Positions 51,418-58,883 of a stretch of DNA of 64,000 nucleotides are shown piece after piece. The stretch is from an uncultured Dorea sp. (lineage in GTDB: Bacteria > Bacillota > Clostridia > Lachnospirales > Lachnospiraceae): contig NZ_CAKRAH010000012.1 of the NCBI RefSeq assembly GCF_934294775.1, positions 1 to 64,000 of the forward strand, in the 5' to 3' direction. The notes beneath the pieces are model-generated. The model was not told the DNA's origin, did no database searches, and saw only the letters and a list, made by a program, of their open reading frames with translations. Position numbers and translations under genes: made by a program. Each line of letters opens with the position of its first letter. Positions within the stretch are counted from its first letter, which is position 1.

Positions 51418-51966
51418 TTATTCAGCTTTTACAGGATTGGTTACACTTACTTTGTGATCGTACCAGACTCCTTTGGTTCCGATCAGCGCCAGATCAAATT
51501 CTTCATCTAATGCCGGAACAGGAACATCGAATCCATAGACTTCTTCTGTCGTTCCATCACTGTATGTAACTTCATCTGTAGTTGGCTCTAAAAGCTCTGC
51601 GCCTTTTTTCTGAGCTTCCTTTGCTGTACCAGGGAACAGATTCACAATATGCTTTGATACAAGACTAACGTGTATTGTCATCTTCCCGTCTTCTACCGTC
51701 AATGTGCCTTTTCCTTCGTTCGCTTCATTTACATGAAACATCGAACTGTCCGTGTTAAACTCTGCAGTATAAGTTCCATCCTCGATCGGAGCTTTTTTCT
51801 GTTCCTGATCTTCTGACTTTTCTTCTTTTGCATCCGCTTTCTGCTGTTCTGTCTTTGCTGATGCGGTGTCTGATTTACTGCTTTCGCTCTTACCTGCACA
51901 TCCTGTAAATACCGTTGCTGTCATTACTGCTGACAAAATAACTGCCATTAATCTCTTTTTCAACAT
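51418..51966 (-). CDS. Small lipoprotein in the cobalamin-regulated chelatase operon
   Basis: The 182-residue product has a lipoprotein signal (VILSAVMTATVFTGCAGKSE, lipobox FTGC), a Ser/Lys/Glu-rich linker and a beta-rich domain (PIEDGTYTAEFNTDSSMFHV, GKGTLTVEDGKMTIHVSLVS, AYGFDVPVPAL-like strands, WYDHKVSV). The domain resembles one seen in lipoproteins next to iron or cobalt transport genes, but I cannot name it securely. It follows the lipoprotein chelatase after 24 bases and shares its riboswitch, so a role in cobalt or tetrapyrrole handling outside the membrane is likely. Confidence 0.7.
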   Translation of the reverse strand: MLKKRLMAVILSAVMTATVFTGCAGKSESSKSDTASAKTEQQKADAKEEKSEDQEQKKAPIEDGTYTAEFNTDSSMFHVNEANEGKGTLTVEDGKMTIHVSLVSKHIVNLFPGTAKEAQKKGAELLEPTTDEVTYSDGTTEEVYGFDVPVPALDEEFDLALIGTKGVWYDHKVSVTNPVKAE

Positions 51967-51990
51967 TGCTATCTCCCTTAATTATCCTTT

Positions 51991-53196
51991 TTACTGAGCA
52001 TCCATAGCTGCTTTTGTATGAGCTACATATAACTGCTGGATTGCTTCAATCTCACCAAGTCCGGCGATCTGAGTCTTCACGCTGTCGAAGTTCTTAGATG
52101 CTTCGAACTGGCTCTTCCATGAATCATCGTCATCTCCAGCCATATCATTGTTCGCATGATCTCCTGCTACAACCATCAGCGGACGGAGGATTACGTTCTT
52201 ATATCCTGCTTCTTTTACTTTTTCAATTACCGATTCGCAGGAAGTCTCTTCCGGCTCACCTTCTACAGTTCCGATAAATACATTCTTATATCCAAGCTGC
52301 TCCATCTGTGCCTGCATCTGGGAGTAGCTGATTTTTGCGGTATGAGATGTTCCATGTCCCATGAATACGAATGCTGTGCTGTCTTCCGCAGCTGCATCAA
52401 GACTGTCATACTCTGCTGTCTTAACTGCTTCTGCTGTGATTGCTTCTGCTACTGCTGCTTTATCTGCATTAATAGCAGTTGCATCAGCTCCTACTTCTCC
52501 AAGAAGCGGCTCTGCAATCTTTACAGATTCGAATTTGTCTTTATAGTTGTTAACTGCTTCTGTTAACTCATCATATTCGGCACCATGCATCAAATGTGTC
52601 GGCTGTACGACCAGTTCTTTTACACCGTTCTTTACAGCTCTTTCCAGTGCCTGATCCATATTATCAATCTTCTCATCATCTCTTGCCTGTACATGATTGA
52701 TAATGATCTGAGCTGTAAATGCTCTTCTTACTGACCAGTCTGGATTTGCTGCCTGAAGAGCTTTTTCTATTCCTCCGATATCAGCTGCACGGCTTGCATT
52801 GAAAGAAGTTCCAAAACTTACTACCAGAAGCTCTTTCTCTCCGATATTATCTTCATTTAACGGATCATCTGCTGACGCATCTCCGGTATCTCTTCCAAAG
52901 TAATCCGGATCTGCATTTTCACCTTCTACCAGTTCTTTCTGTGCATCTGTCAATTTGTCCCACGCCTCTTTTGCTTCTTTACACTGTTCATCTGTCTTAT
53001 CATTTCTTTCCTGCACATAGATTGCATCTATCTTCTTTGCGACCTCATCTGCAGCTTTCTGATCATCATCTTTTGATGATTCTTCTGTAGTTTTTTTGCT
53101 GCTACTGTCAGAGCTTTCTGTCTTACTTCCGCATCCTCCGAGTGCTGATACGCACATCGCTGCTGTCAGTAATAATACTACTAGTTTCTTTTTCAT
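51991..53196 (-). CDS. cbiK: Lipoprotein-type sirohydrochlorin cobaltochelatase (CbiK)
   Basis: The 401-residue protein starts with a lipoprotein signal (KKLVVLLLTAAMCVSALGG, then Cys) and about 110 residues of charged linker. The CbiK domain follows: LLVVSFGTSFNASRAADIGG, VQPTHLMHGAEYDELTEAVN, FVFMGHGTSHTAKISYSQM (catalytic His) and VILRPLMVVAGDHANNDMAG. CbiK inserts cobalt into sirohydrochlorin. Cytosolic CbiK has no signal, so this copy should sit outside the membrane, like the periplasmic CbiK of Desulfovibrio. A cobalamin riboswitch precedes it, tying it to B12 or cobalt supply. Confidence 0.9.
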   Translation of the reverse strand: MKKKLVVLLLTAAMCVSALGGCGSKTESSDSSSKKTTEESSKDDDQKAADEVAKKIDAIYVQERNDKTDEQCKEAKEAWDKLTDAQKELVEGENADPDYFGRDTGDASADDPLNEDNIGEKELLVVSFGTSFNASRAADIGGIEKALQAANPDWSVRRAFTAQIIINHVQARDDEKIDNMDQALERAVKNGVKELVVQPTHLMHGAEYDELTEAVNNYKDKFESVKIAEPLLGEVGADATAINADKAAVAEAITAEAVKTAEYDSLDAAAEDSTAFVFMGHGTSHTAKISYSQMQAQMEQLGYKNVFIGTVEGEPEETSCESVIEKVKEAGYKNVILRPLMVVAGDHANNDMAGDDDDSWKSQFEASKNFDSVKTQIAGLGEIEAIQQLYVAHTKAAMDAQ

Positions 53197-53295
53197 GCTT
53201 TCTACCTCCTGGTTCTGATTGTCGAGCAGTACAATCCCTGCGGCTCACTTTTTATATAAAAAAAGCCTCCGCCAGAAAACGAAGACAACGAAAAC

Positions 53296-53336
53296 AAACT
53301 GTTAAATCTTTTAAAATTAAATAAACTAACAGTTTT
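53296..53336 (-). terminator. Hairpin of the cobalamin riboswitch expression platform
   Basis: AAACTGTTA (53297-53305) pairs with TAACAGTTT (53327-53335); the minus strand then reads GTTTTCGTT. It lies between the aptamer and the cbiK start. Confidence 0.6.
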
Positions 53337-53344
53337 CTATCCAT

Positions 53345-53560
53345 TTCGTACTGCCAATTCCTCGTGGCCTGAACTTACCGTTCCTGTACTGCGAAAGGCA
53401 GGTCTCCCGGCTTATTGCTCGAACGCTTCTGCTTCCTTCCCGGTATTCCAGTGGAAATATTGCTTCTGCTCGCAAAATACGGTGACGAGTTCGTACAGGA
53501 TTCTCACCTGTTTCCCTTTTCACCAGTCCAGATCATATCTGACTGACACCTCACACAATC
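53345..53560 (-). promoter_or_regulatory. Cobalamin (AdoCbl) riboswitch
   Basis: On the minus strand the leader contains GGGAAACAGGTGAGAATCCT, CGAACTCGTCACCGTA, and AAGCCGGGAGACCTGCC. These are the conserved GGGAA-GGTG-AATCC, cGCCACTG and AGCcaGGAGACCTGCC blocks of the B12 aptamer. A short frame across it is a shadow. It controls the cbiK-lipoprotein operon. Confidence 0.92.
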
Positions 53561-53654
53561 TTAATATTTATTTGCTCTTTGTTACCTTAGCACAGTCAGA
53601 TACATTCTGTCAACATATTCACACAGCACCTCACTACGAACCTTCTCTTTATGT

Positions 53655-53728
53655 TACTATTCACACGTTATGCAAACAGTAACCTCTTTATTCCAATTCA
53701 TACGTTGTGCAAACACCGCTTCCTCTTT
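53655..53728. repeat. Imperfect direct repeat beside tRNA-Arg
   Basis: TTCACACGTTATGCAAACA (about 53659) and TTCATACGTTGTGCAAACA (about 53697) are two copies 38 bases apart, each followed by a CCTCTTT-like stretch. They may be protein-binding sites or remnants of tRNA-associated integration; no integrase is near. Confidence 0.5.
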
Positions 53729-53745
53729 CAAATATAGAAACACAG

Positions 53746-53787
53746 TAAAAAACCCTCGCCCGACTTAATTGTCAAACAAGGGTTTCT
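53746..53787 (-). terminator. Terminator of tRNA-Arg
   Basis: AAACCCT and AGGGTTT (plus 53780-53786 and 53749-53755 complements) form a stem followed by a T-run on the minus strand, four bases after the tRNA. Confidence 0.75.
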
Positions 53788-53791
53788 CATA

Positions 53792-53865
53792 CGTGCGCGA
53801 GAAGATTCGAACTCCCGACCTTCTGGTCCGTAGCCAGACGCTCTATCCAGCTGAGCTACGCGCAC
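53792..53865 (-). tRNA. tRNA-Arg (anticodon ACG)
   Basis: On the minus strand GTGCGCG opens the acceptor stem and pairs with CGCGCAC at the 3' end, with discriminator G. The D arm contains AGCTCAGCTGGATAGAGC, the anticodon arm is TCTGG-CTACGGA-CCAGA (loop anticodon ACG) and the T arm contains GTTCGAATC. CCA is not encoded. It is transcribed alone from the minus strand. Confidence 0.96.
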
Positions 53866-54171
53866 ATATTATTTATTTGCTTCAGTTGTTTGTGTACCTC
53901 AGCAACGAAATTAAGTATAGCGCATCATTTTCAATCTGTCAACACATATTTTAAATTTTTTATATTTTTTCAAATTAACTTTTCCAGACACATTCCAGTC
54001 CCCATTTTTTCTTATTAATTATTCGCTTTCTTTGTGATAAAGCCACTGTTTGCCTGGCGTATGAACAGTAATATAAATCCTGTGGCTTGTCTTTCTTTTT
54101 TACGTCTGGACTTTTCTTTCTGATTTTTATAATGCTATAATTAAATCATTCTAAAACACGAGGACTTACAC

Positions 54172-55059
54172 ATGACCAGAAAAATTGCCGTAATCAATGA
54201 CTTATCCGGTCTTGGCCGCTGTTCCCTGACGGCTGCCATCTCCGTATTATCATCCATGGGTGTCCAGCCCTGTCCACTTCCGACTGCTATTTTAAGTTCC
54301 CAGACGGAATATCCGAGCTATTATAGCTATGATTTTACCGGTAAGATGGATCATTTCCGTCAGGAGTGGAAAAAGCTTGGAACAGAATTTTCAGGGATTT
54401 ATACCGGCTATACCGCAAGCGTAGCACAGATCGAGCAGATTTTCCGTTTTTTAGATACATTTCAGAAAAACAATACCTTTCTCGTCGTAGATCCTGTTAT
54501 GGGTGATGACGGGCTTACTTATGATATGTATACCGGTGAACTTCTCGCTGCCATGAAGCAGCTTGTTACCCGCGCAGACGTTATTACCCCGAATCTCACC
54601 GAATTCTGTCTTCTGACGGATACGGACTATGCCAATTTTCAAAATCCGCTTCTCTCTATCCGGGATATCACAGAAAAACTACAGACAGCCAGTCGGAAGC
54701 TGCCCGTGGGACATCCTGCAAAAATCATCATTACAGGCATTCATTTTACAGACAAGGAGCAGGGAACTCCGGTCCATAAGATTGGAAATCTTCTATTAGA
54801 TCATACGGATGCAGATACTTATGTGCCGCCTGTTCTTTCTGCCTTCCCGTGCTGCAAAGGCAGTTATTCCGGAACCGGGGATCTGTTTGCTTCCTGCATT
54901 ACCGGCGGACTTGCCCGTGGACAGGAACTTTCGGAGATCATACACATTGCCGGACGATTTCTTGAAAAAGCTTTGATTGATTCTGTTTCAGAAGATGTAC
55001 CCGTGAATGAAGGCGTTAATTTTGAGAAATATCTGTATATGTTACATCCGTGTGTCTGA
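54172..55059 (+). CDS. pdxY: Pyridoxal/pyridoxamine kinase (PdxY/PdxK family)
   Basis: The 295-residue ribokinase-fold protein begins KIAVINDLSGLGRCSLTAAI and has QTEYPSYYSYDFTGKMDHF, the FLVVDPVMGDDGLTYDMYTG metal/phosphate region, VITPNLTEFCLLTD and the catalytic GSYSGTGDLFASCITGGLAR. It phosphorylates pyridoxal, pyridoxamine or pyridoxine to feed PLP. Some clostridial homologues are annotated as HMP kinases; the early GRCSL and PVMGDDG support PdxY. ACGAGGAC precedes the ATG. Confidence 0.88.
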   Translation: MTRKIAVINDLSGLGRCSLTAAISVLSSMGVQPCPLPTAILSSQTEYPSYYSYDFTGKMDHFRQEWKKLGTEFSGIYTGYTASVAQIEQIFRFLDTFQKNNTFLVVDPVMGDDGLTYDMYTGELLAAMKQLVTRADVITPNLTEFCLLTDTDYANFQNPLLSIRDITEKLQTASRKLPVGHPAKIIITGIHFTDKEQGTPVHKIGNLLLDHTDADTYVPPVLSAFPCCKGSYSGTGDLFASCITGGLARGQELSEIIHIAGRFLEKALIDSVSEDVPVNEGVNFEKYLYMLHPCV

Positions 55060-55096
55060 AAATGTTCTCTGTAAATGTTGAACCATTATACAGAGA

Positions 55097-55208
55097 ATCT
55101 GTCACCAGCATCTTCTTCCGAACACATAATGATATAAAAAAACATCACTATATCCGCTTATTCGTTCCTCTCCCGGAATTCTTCAGGCGTCATATAGTGA
55201 TGTTTTTA
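55097..55208. terminator. Dispersed-repeat copy C fused to a bidirectional terminator
   Basis: CACCAGCATCTTCTTCCGAA (from about 55102) is a shortened copy of the dispersed repeat. It runs into AAAACATCACTATA (from 55139), which pairs with TATAGTGATGTTTT (ending 55206). The hairpin separates the convergent pdxY and GH32 genes. Confidence 0.7.
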
Positions 55209-55215
55209 TATAATC

Positions 55216-56646
55216 TTACGAAATACTTGCGAATGTAATCTGTGCCCCGTTTGCTTCTGCCTGCACTTTATACTCTTCCGGATAGTATCTTGTGGAGAAT
55301 ACATACTCTCCGTCATTTACAAATACTTCTACCGAAGATGCATCTGCCAGGATCTTCAGATTCTTTACTTCTTTAACTTCTACATATCTTAAGCTTCTTC
55401 CGGCAGATACCGAAGTCTTCTCCCGGCTTGTAAAATGCATCTGGAACTTCCCATCTTTGTAATCCAGAATCAGTTCATCCGAAAGTATAACTTTGAACTG
55501 GTTACCGGATATGTTCTTTATATCCATCTCGTATACTGCATAGCCGTCTACACTCAGCATATCTTTGCCTTCACTTACCAGATTCTTCTTTTCTTCCAGT
55601 TCTCTTACCGGACGCTGGCAGATCTTACCGTCTTTTTCGAAGATTTCACGTGGAAATGTAAAGCAGTGCTGCCATCCTGTCTGGATCGTCGGATTCGTAT
55701 ATTCTTCGCAGTCCGGCATTCCCATCCAGCTTATGTGAATTCTTCTTCCATCCTCAGTCTCAAAGCTCTGTGGTGCATAATAATCAAATCCGTAATCCCA
55801 TAAGTAATAATCCGACAACTTATATTCTCCGAGAATGTCTCCTTCTACTTCAAAATATCCGGACTGATATACATTTCGGTCATTCCACACGCCGCCTTCT
55901 AGTCCCTGTACAGATGTAGAAAGAATCTTTTTATCTCCAATTTCAAAATAATCCGGGCACTCCCACATATAACCAAATGGTTTTTCGGATTCTACGCGGC
56001 TTTTGAACTTCCAGTTTACTTTATCCTCAGACTCAAACACAAGCACCTGTCCTACATCTTCATTGGTTCTTGCACCCTGTACCATATAATAGGTATCATT
56101 TTCTTTCCATACTTTTGGATCCCTTACATGACAGGTCAGATTGTCCGGATAGTCTGAATTTCTCATCAATTCTTTTTTGTTTCCAAATGTCTTACCGTCT
56201 TCTGTCACTACAAGAACAGTGTTGCCCTCACGTCCGTTTCTGATGTAATCGTAATCCCCGTCTTCTAATTTGACATTTCCTGTATAATACAGATACATTT
56301 TCCCATCTTCGATAAATGCGGATCCGGAATATACCCCGTGGCAGTCAAATGGCTGGTCAGGATAAAGTGCATTGCCCTGATACTCCCAGTCGATCATATT
56401 CGTACTGGTGTAATGCCCCCACATCTTTACGCCGCCTTCCGGGTTGAATGGGGAATACTGGAAGAATGCATGATAGATTCCCTGAAACTGACAGAGTCCG
56501 TTTGGATCGTTCAGCCAGCCAACCGGCGGCATCAGATGTAGTTTTTCGCGGAACTTTCTATCTGATGCGGATAATTCTTCTTTTGCCTTCTGATTCTTCT
56601 CTGCTATATCTACTAATTTTACCAGATCTCTTGTTAATGCGTTCAT
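55216..56646 (-). CDS. Glycoside hydrolase family 32 (sucrose-6-phosphate hydrolase/beta-fructosidase)
   Basis: The 476-residue protein has the GH32 motifs in order: HLMPPVGWLNDPNGLCQFQG (nucleophile Asp in NDPNG), QYSPFNPEGG, YSGSAFIEDGKMYLYYTGN, CHVRDPKVWKENDTYYMVQG (RDP) and FGYMWECPDYFEIGDKKIL (acid/base Glu in EC). A C-terminal beta-sandwich follows. No signal peptide is present, so it acts inside the cell, probably on sucrose-6-phosphate, beside a sucrose-type PTS remnant and a LacI regulator. Confidence 0.92.
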   Translation of the reverse strand: MNALTRDLVKLVDIAEKNQKAKEELSASDRKFREKLHLMPPVGWLNDPNGLCQFQGIYHAFFQYSPFNPEGGVKMWGHYTSTNMIDWEYQGNALYPDQPFDCHGVYSGSAFIEDGKMYLYYTGNVKLEDGDYDYIRNGREGNTVLVVTEDGKTFGNKKELMRNSDYPDNLTCHVRDPKVWKENDTYYMVQGARTNEDVGQVLVFESEDKVNWKFKSRVESEKPFGYMWECPDYFEIGDKKILSTSVQGLEGGVWNDRNVYQSGYFEVEGDILGEYKLSDYYLWDYGFDYYAPQSFETEDGRRIHISWMGMPDCEEYTNPTIQTGWQHCFTFPREIFEKDGKICQRPVRELEEKKNLVSEGKDMLSVDGYAVYEMDIKNISGNQFKVILSDELILDYKDGKFQMHFTSREKTSVSAGRSLRYVEVKEVKNLKILADASSVEVFVNDGEYVFSTRYYPEEYKVQAEANGAQITFASIS

Positions 56647-56772
56647 AATCCTATCGTCTCCATCTATTTTATTATGTTATTTTTATGCTGCTTTTGTACC
56701 TTGTGATGTACCTGGATTACTCCATTGCTATGCATTTCCCGCAATCCCCAAATCCTTACATCTTCTTATAGT

Positions 56773-56810
56773 TATGGGGCTGGAAGTTTATATTACTTTC
56801 GGCCCCATAT
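56773..56810. terminator. Hairpin between the PTS IIA and GH32 genes
   Basis: ATGGGGCTGGAAG (from 56774) pairs with CTTTCGGCCCCAT (ending 56809) with two mismatches. There is no clear T-run, so it may be a processing or partial-termination site within the sucrose operon. Confidence 0.45.
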
Positions 56811-56817
56811 CGTACTA

Positions 56818-57444
56818 TTATTTTGCAAGTGTCATTACTTTGCTTGTTGTCTTAACTTCAGCAGGTTCTGCCTTTGTTACATTTCCAAAGTCATCTGTGT
56901 TCGTCAGGATCATCATGGTTGTTGTCTGATATCCTGCCTTCTTAATCTCATCAAGATCTGCTTCTACCAGGACATCTCCTGCATGTACTTTATCTCCATC
57001 AGATACTTTCTTGGTAAATCCTTTTCCGTCCATCTTCACGGTATCGATACCGATATGGATCAGAAGTTCCCCGCCTGCTTTTGTTGTAATACATACGGCA
57101 TGACCGGTTTCAAATATGTTAGAGACCTCTCCGTCACATGGTGCTACGATCTTACCATCTGCAGGCTCTACTGCTACGGTTGCTCCAAGCATCTCGGATG
57201 CAAATGTCTCGTCTTTTACTTCTCCTAATGGAATCTGTGTTCCATTTACCGGGCTTGTTAATGCCTCTTCTGCTACTTCTTCTGTATCATCTGCTGTTGT
57301 TTCTGTCTTGTCTTCTACTTCTTTTTCTTCTGCTTTTGCTGTGTCGTCTGCTACTAGTCTCGTTGCACAGTGTGCTGCAGATGCAATGTTCTTACTTCCA
57401 CCGACATGATTCAAAATTTCCTGTGCGATCTTTCTGTAATCCAT
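56818..57444 (-). CDS. PTS IIA (Crr-type) with vestigial IIB; IIC domain deleted
   Basis: The 208-residue protein starts like a sucrose-type PTS IIB domain (DYRKIAQEILNHVGGSKNIA, then SAAHCATRLV with the phospho-Cys), but after CATRLV it passes into an acidic linker and a complete IIA domain: LGEVKDETFASEMLGATVAV, DGKIVAPCDGEVSNIFETGH and LLIHIGIDTVKMDGKGF (active His). Sucrose IIBCA proteins are about 630 residues, so an in-frame deletion removed most of IIB and all of the membrane IIC. It cannot transport, but IIA could still phosphorylate another permease. The ATG at 57444 has GGAGAG upstream. Confidence 0.82.
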   Translation of the reverse strand: MDYRKIAQEILNHVGGSKNIASAAHCATRLVADDTAKAEEKEVEDKTETTADDTEEVAEEALTSPVNGTQIPLGEVKDETFASEMLGATVAVEPADGKIVAPCDGEVSNIFETGHAVCITTKAGGELLIHIGIDTVKMDGKGFTKKVSDGDKVHAGDVLVEADLDEIKKAGYQTTTMMILTNTDDFGNVTKAEPAEVKTTSKVMTLAK

Positions 57445-57477
57445 AATAACTCTCCTTCCCTTTTCATGCGTTTTATA

Positions 57478-57495
57478 TGTAATCGTTTTCACATT
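57478..57495. promoter_or_regulatory. Predicted LacI/ScrR operator
   Basis: TGTAATCGTTTTCACAT is a LacI-family-like pseudo-palindrome (TGTGAAAAC/GATTACA on the other strand). It lies 34-51 bases upstream of the PTS start, between it and the LacI-type regulator gene. Confidence 0.55.
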
Positions 57496-57677
57496 TCTTG
57501 ATTTAATGATAAGAAAAAAAATGCCATTTGTAAAGATGGCATTTTTACTGATTTTTCATATTCATTTTTGTGCGTTTTGCACGATTTCCGATGTTTTTGA
57601 CCGATTTTGGAGTTATTCATCCATGAATGATACATTTTAATATCTTCGTCTTGTGTTGATACCTGACTTTTTTGCTT

Positions 57678-58739
57678 TTAATCGATAACCATATCTTCTA
57701 TGTTTTCCTCTGGTTCGGCAATTTCCGCTAATCTATATCCCAATTTCACCTCTACCGGTATATTTTCCCCACGTTCTATTACATCCAACAGAAGTTCTGC
57801 ACCTCTGATTCCGCTGGTCTTATAGCCAAAATGCACCGTCGGAATTCCGCCTGTTACGGCTTTTAAAAGCTGATTATCTCCAAATCCGGTTACCTGGATC
57901 GATGTATTTTCCAATATATAACGGAATCTGGAGCCTGTATCTTCTACATTTTTCGGGATCTGGCTTCCCACATAAGCATGAATAGCTTCTATCGCACCTG
58001 CAGCAATCGTATCTGTGGCACACGATATGATATCGATGTCATGTTTTTCATTTAATAATTCCAGTACTTTTTCATACCCGGACTCTGTTGTGAACTCTGA
58101 TACTTTATAATTTTCTTCCTTCAGTTCTTTTCCCATCGACTTAAGTCCGGCGCGGAACCCGTCTTCTCTTGCTGCTCCTGCTGCCTTATCTTCTCTGGAT
58201 ACTCCGATATAAGCAATCTCTTTTTTGCTTTTGGCTGCTACCGCACGTCCCATGGCTTCTCCTGCACCATAATCATCATGGTAGATACAGTTTGCAAATT
58301 TTGTGTGCTGCCCGATCACCACTACCGGTACCTTGGATTCTTTCAGGAATCTTCTGTGCTCTGCAGTGATCATTGTACCTACAAGGATAATTCCGTCTAC
58401 CGGATAGTTCTCAAACAGACGCATATACTCGATTTCTTTTGCCGGTGTATTGTCCGTTCCTGCAAGCAGCATCTGATAATTTCTCTCTGAAAGGACCTGC
58501 TCCACACCTGCTGTAATACGGCTGATAGATTCTGAATTGATCTTCGGGACAACGACTCCCACCAGGCATGCTTTTTTCGTACGCAGCATTCTGGCCTGGG
58601 CTGACGGCTGATATCCGGTCTCTTCGATAACCTTCCTGATCTGTTCTTTCTTCTCATCACTGACATAACCGCCATTCAGATATCTTGATACTGCGGCACT
58701 GGATACGCCTGCCAGCTTTGCAATTTCTTTGATTGTCAT
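57678..58739 (-). CDS. LacI-family regulator of the sucrose locus
   Basis: The 353-residue protein has the LacI DNA-binding head TIKEIAKLAGVSSAAVSRYL NGGYVS and a periplasmic-binding-protein-like effector domain (CLVGVVVPKINSESISRITA, GVEQVL, AYIGVSREDKAAGAAREDGF, GFGDNQLLKAVTGGIPTVHF). The effector is probably a sugar or sugar phosphate from sucrose. GGGAG precedes the ATG. The PTS and GH32 genes follow on the same strand with an operator between. Confidence 0.9.
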   Translation of the reverse strand: MTIKEIAKLAGVSSAAVSRYLNGGYVSDEKKEQIRKVIEETGYQPSAQARMLRTKKACLVGVVVPKINSESISRITAGVEQVLSERNYQMLLAGTDNTPAKEIEYMRLFENYPVDGIILVGTMITAEHRRFLKESKVPVVVIGQHTKFANCIYHDDYGAGEAMGRAVAAKSKKEIAYIGVSREDKAAGAAREDGFRAGLKSMGKELKEENYKVSEFTTESGYEKVLELLNEKHDIDIISCATDTIAAGAIEAIHAYVGSQIPKNVEDTGSRFRYILENTSIQVTGFGDNQLLKAVTGGIPTVHFGYKTSGIRGAELLLDVIERGENIPVEVKLGYRLAEIAEPEENIEDMVID

Positions 58740-58798
58740 ATAAACTTACTCCCTTTTTTACTTCTAACTACCTGTTATTATAGCAGATAAATAAACGA

Positions 58799-58876
58799 AG
58801 GGGACGGAGGTTTTTTAAAAAGGGACAGGACATTTTAAAAAAGGGACGGAGGTTTTTTAAAAATACCCCGTCCCCT
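58799..58876 (-). terminator. Three-unit GGGACGG repeat forming a multi-arm terminator
   Basis: The 21-base unit GGGACGGAGGTTTTTTAAAA begins at 58801 and 58843, with a variant (GGGACAGGACATTTTAAAAA) at 58822. CCCCGTCCCC (58866-58875) is complementary to the head of each unit. On the minus strand one 5' arm can thus pair with any of three 3' arms, each followed by Ts, ending the ABC operon. Confidence 0.7.
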
Positions 58877-58883
58877 TTTCATA

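Noticed and set aside
53326..53523. 65-codon minus-strand ORF before cbiK
   Set aside because: It is a chance frame in the cobalamin riboswitch.
53655..53865. Integrated element at tRNA-Arg
   Set aside because: No integrase, no duplicated tRNA end and no composition shift; the nearby direct repeats are too short.
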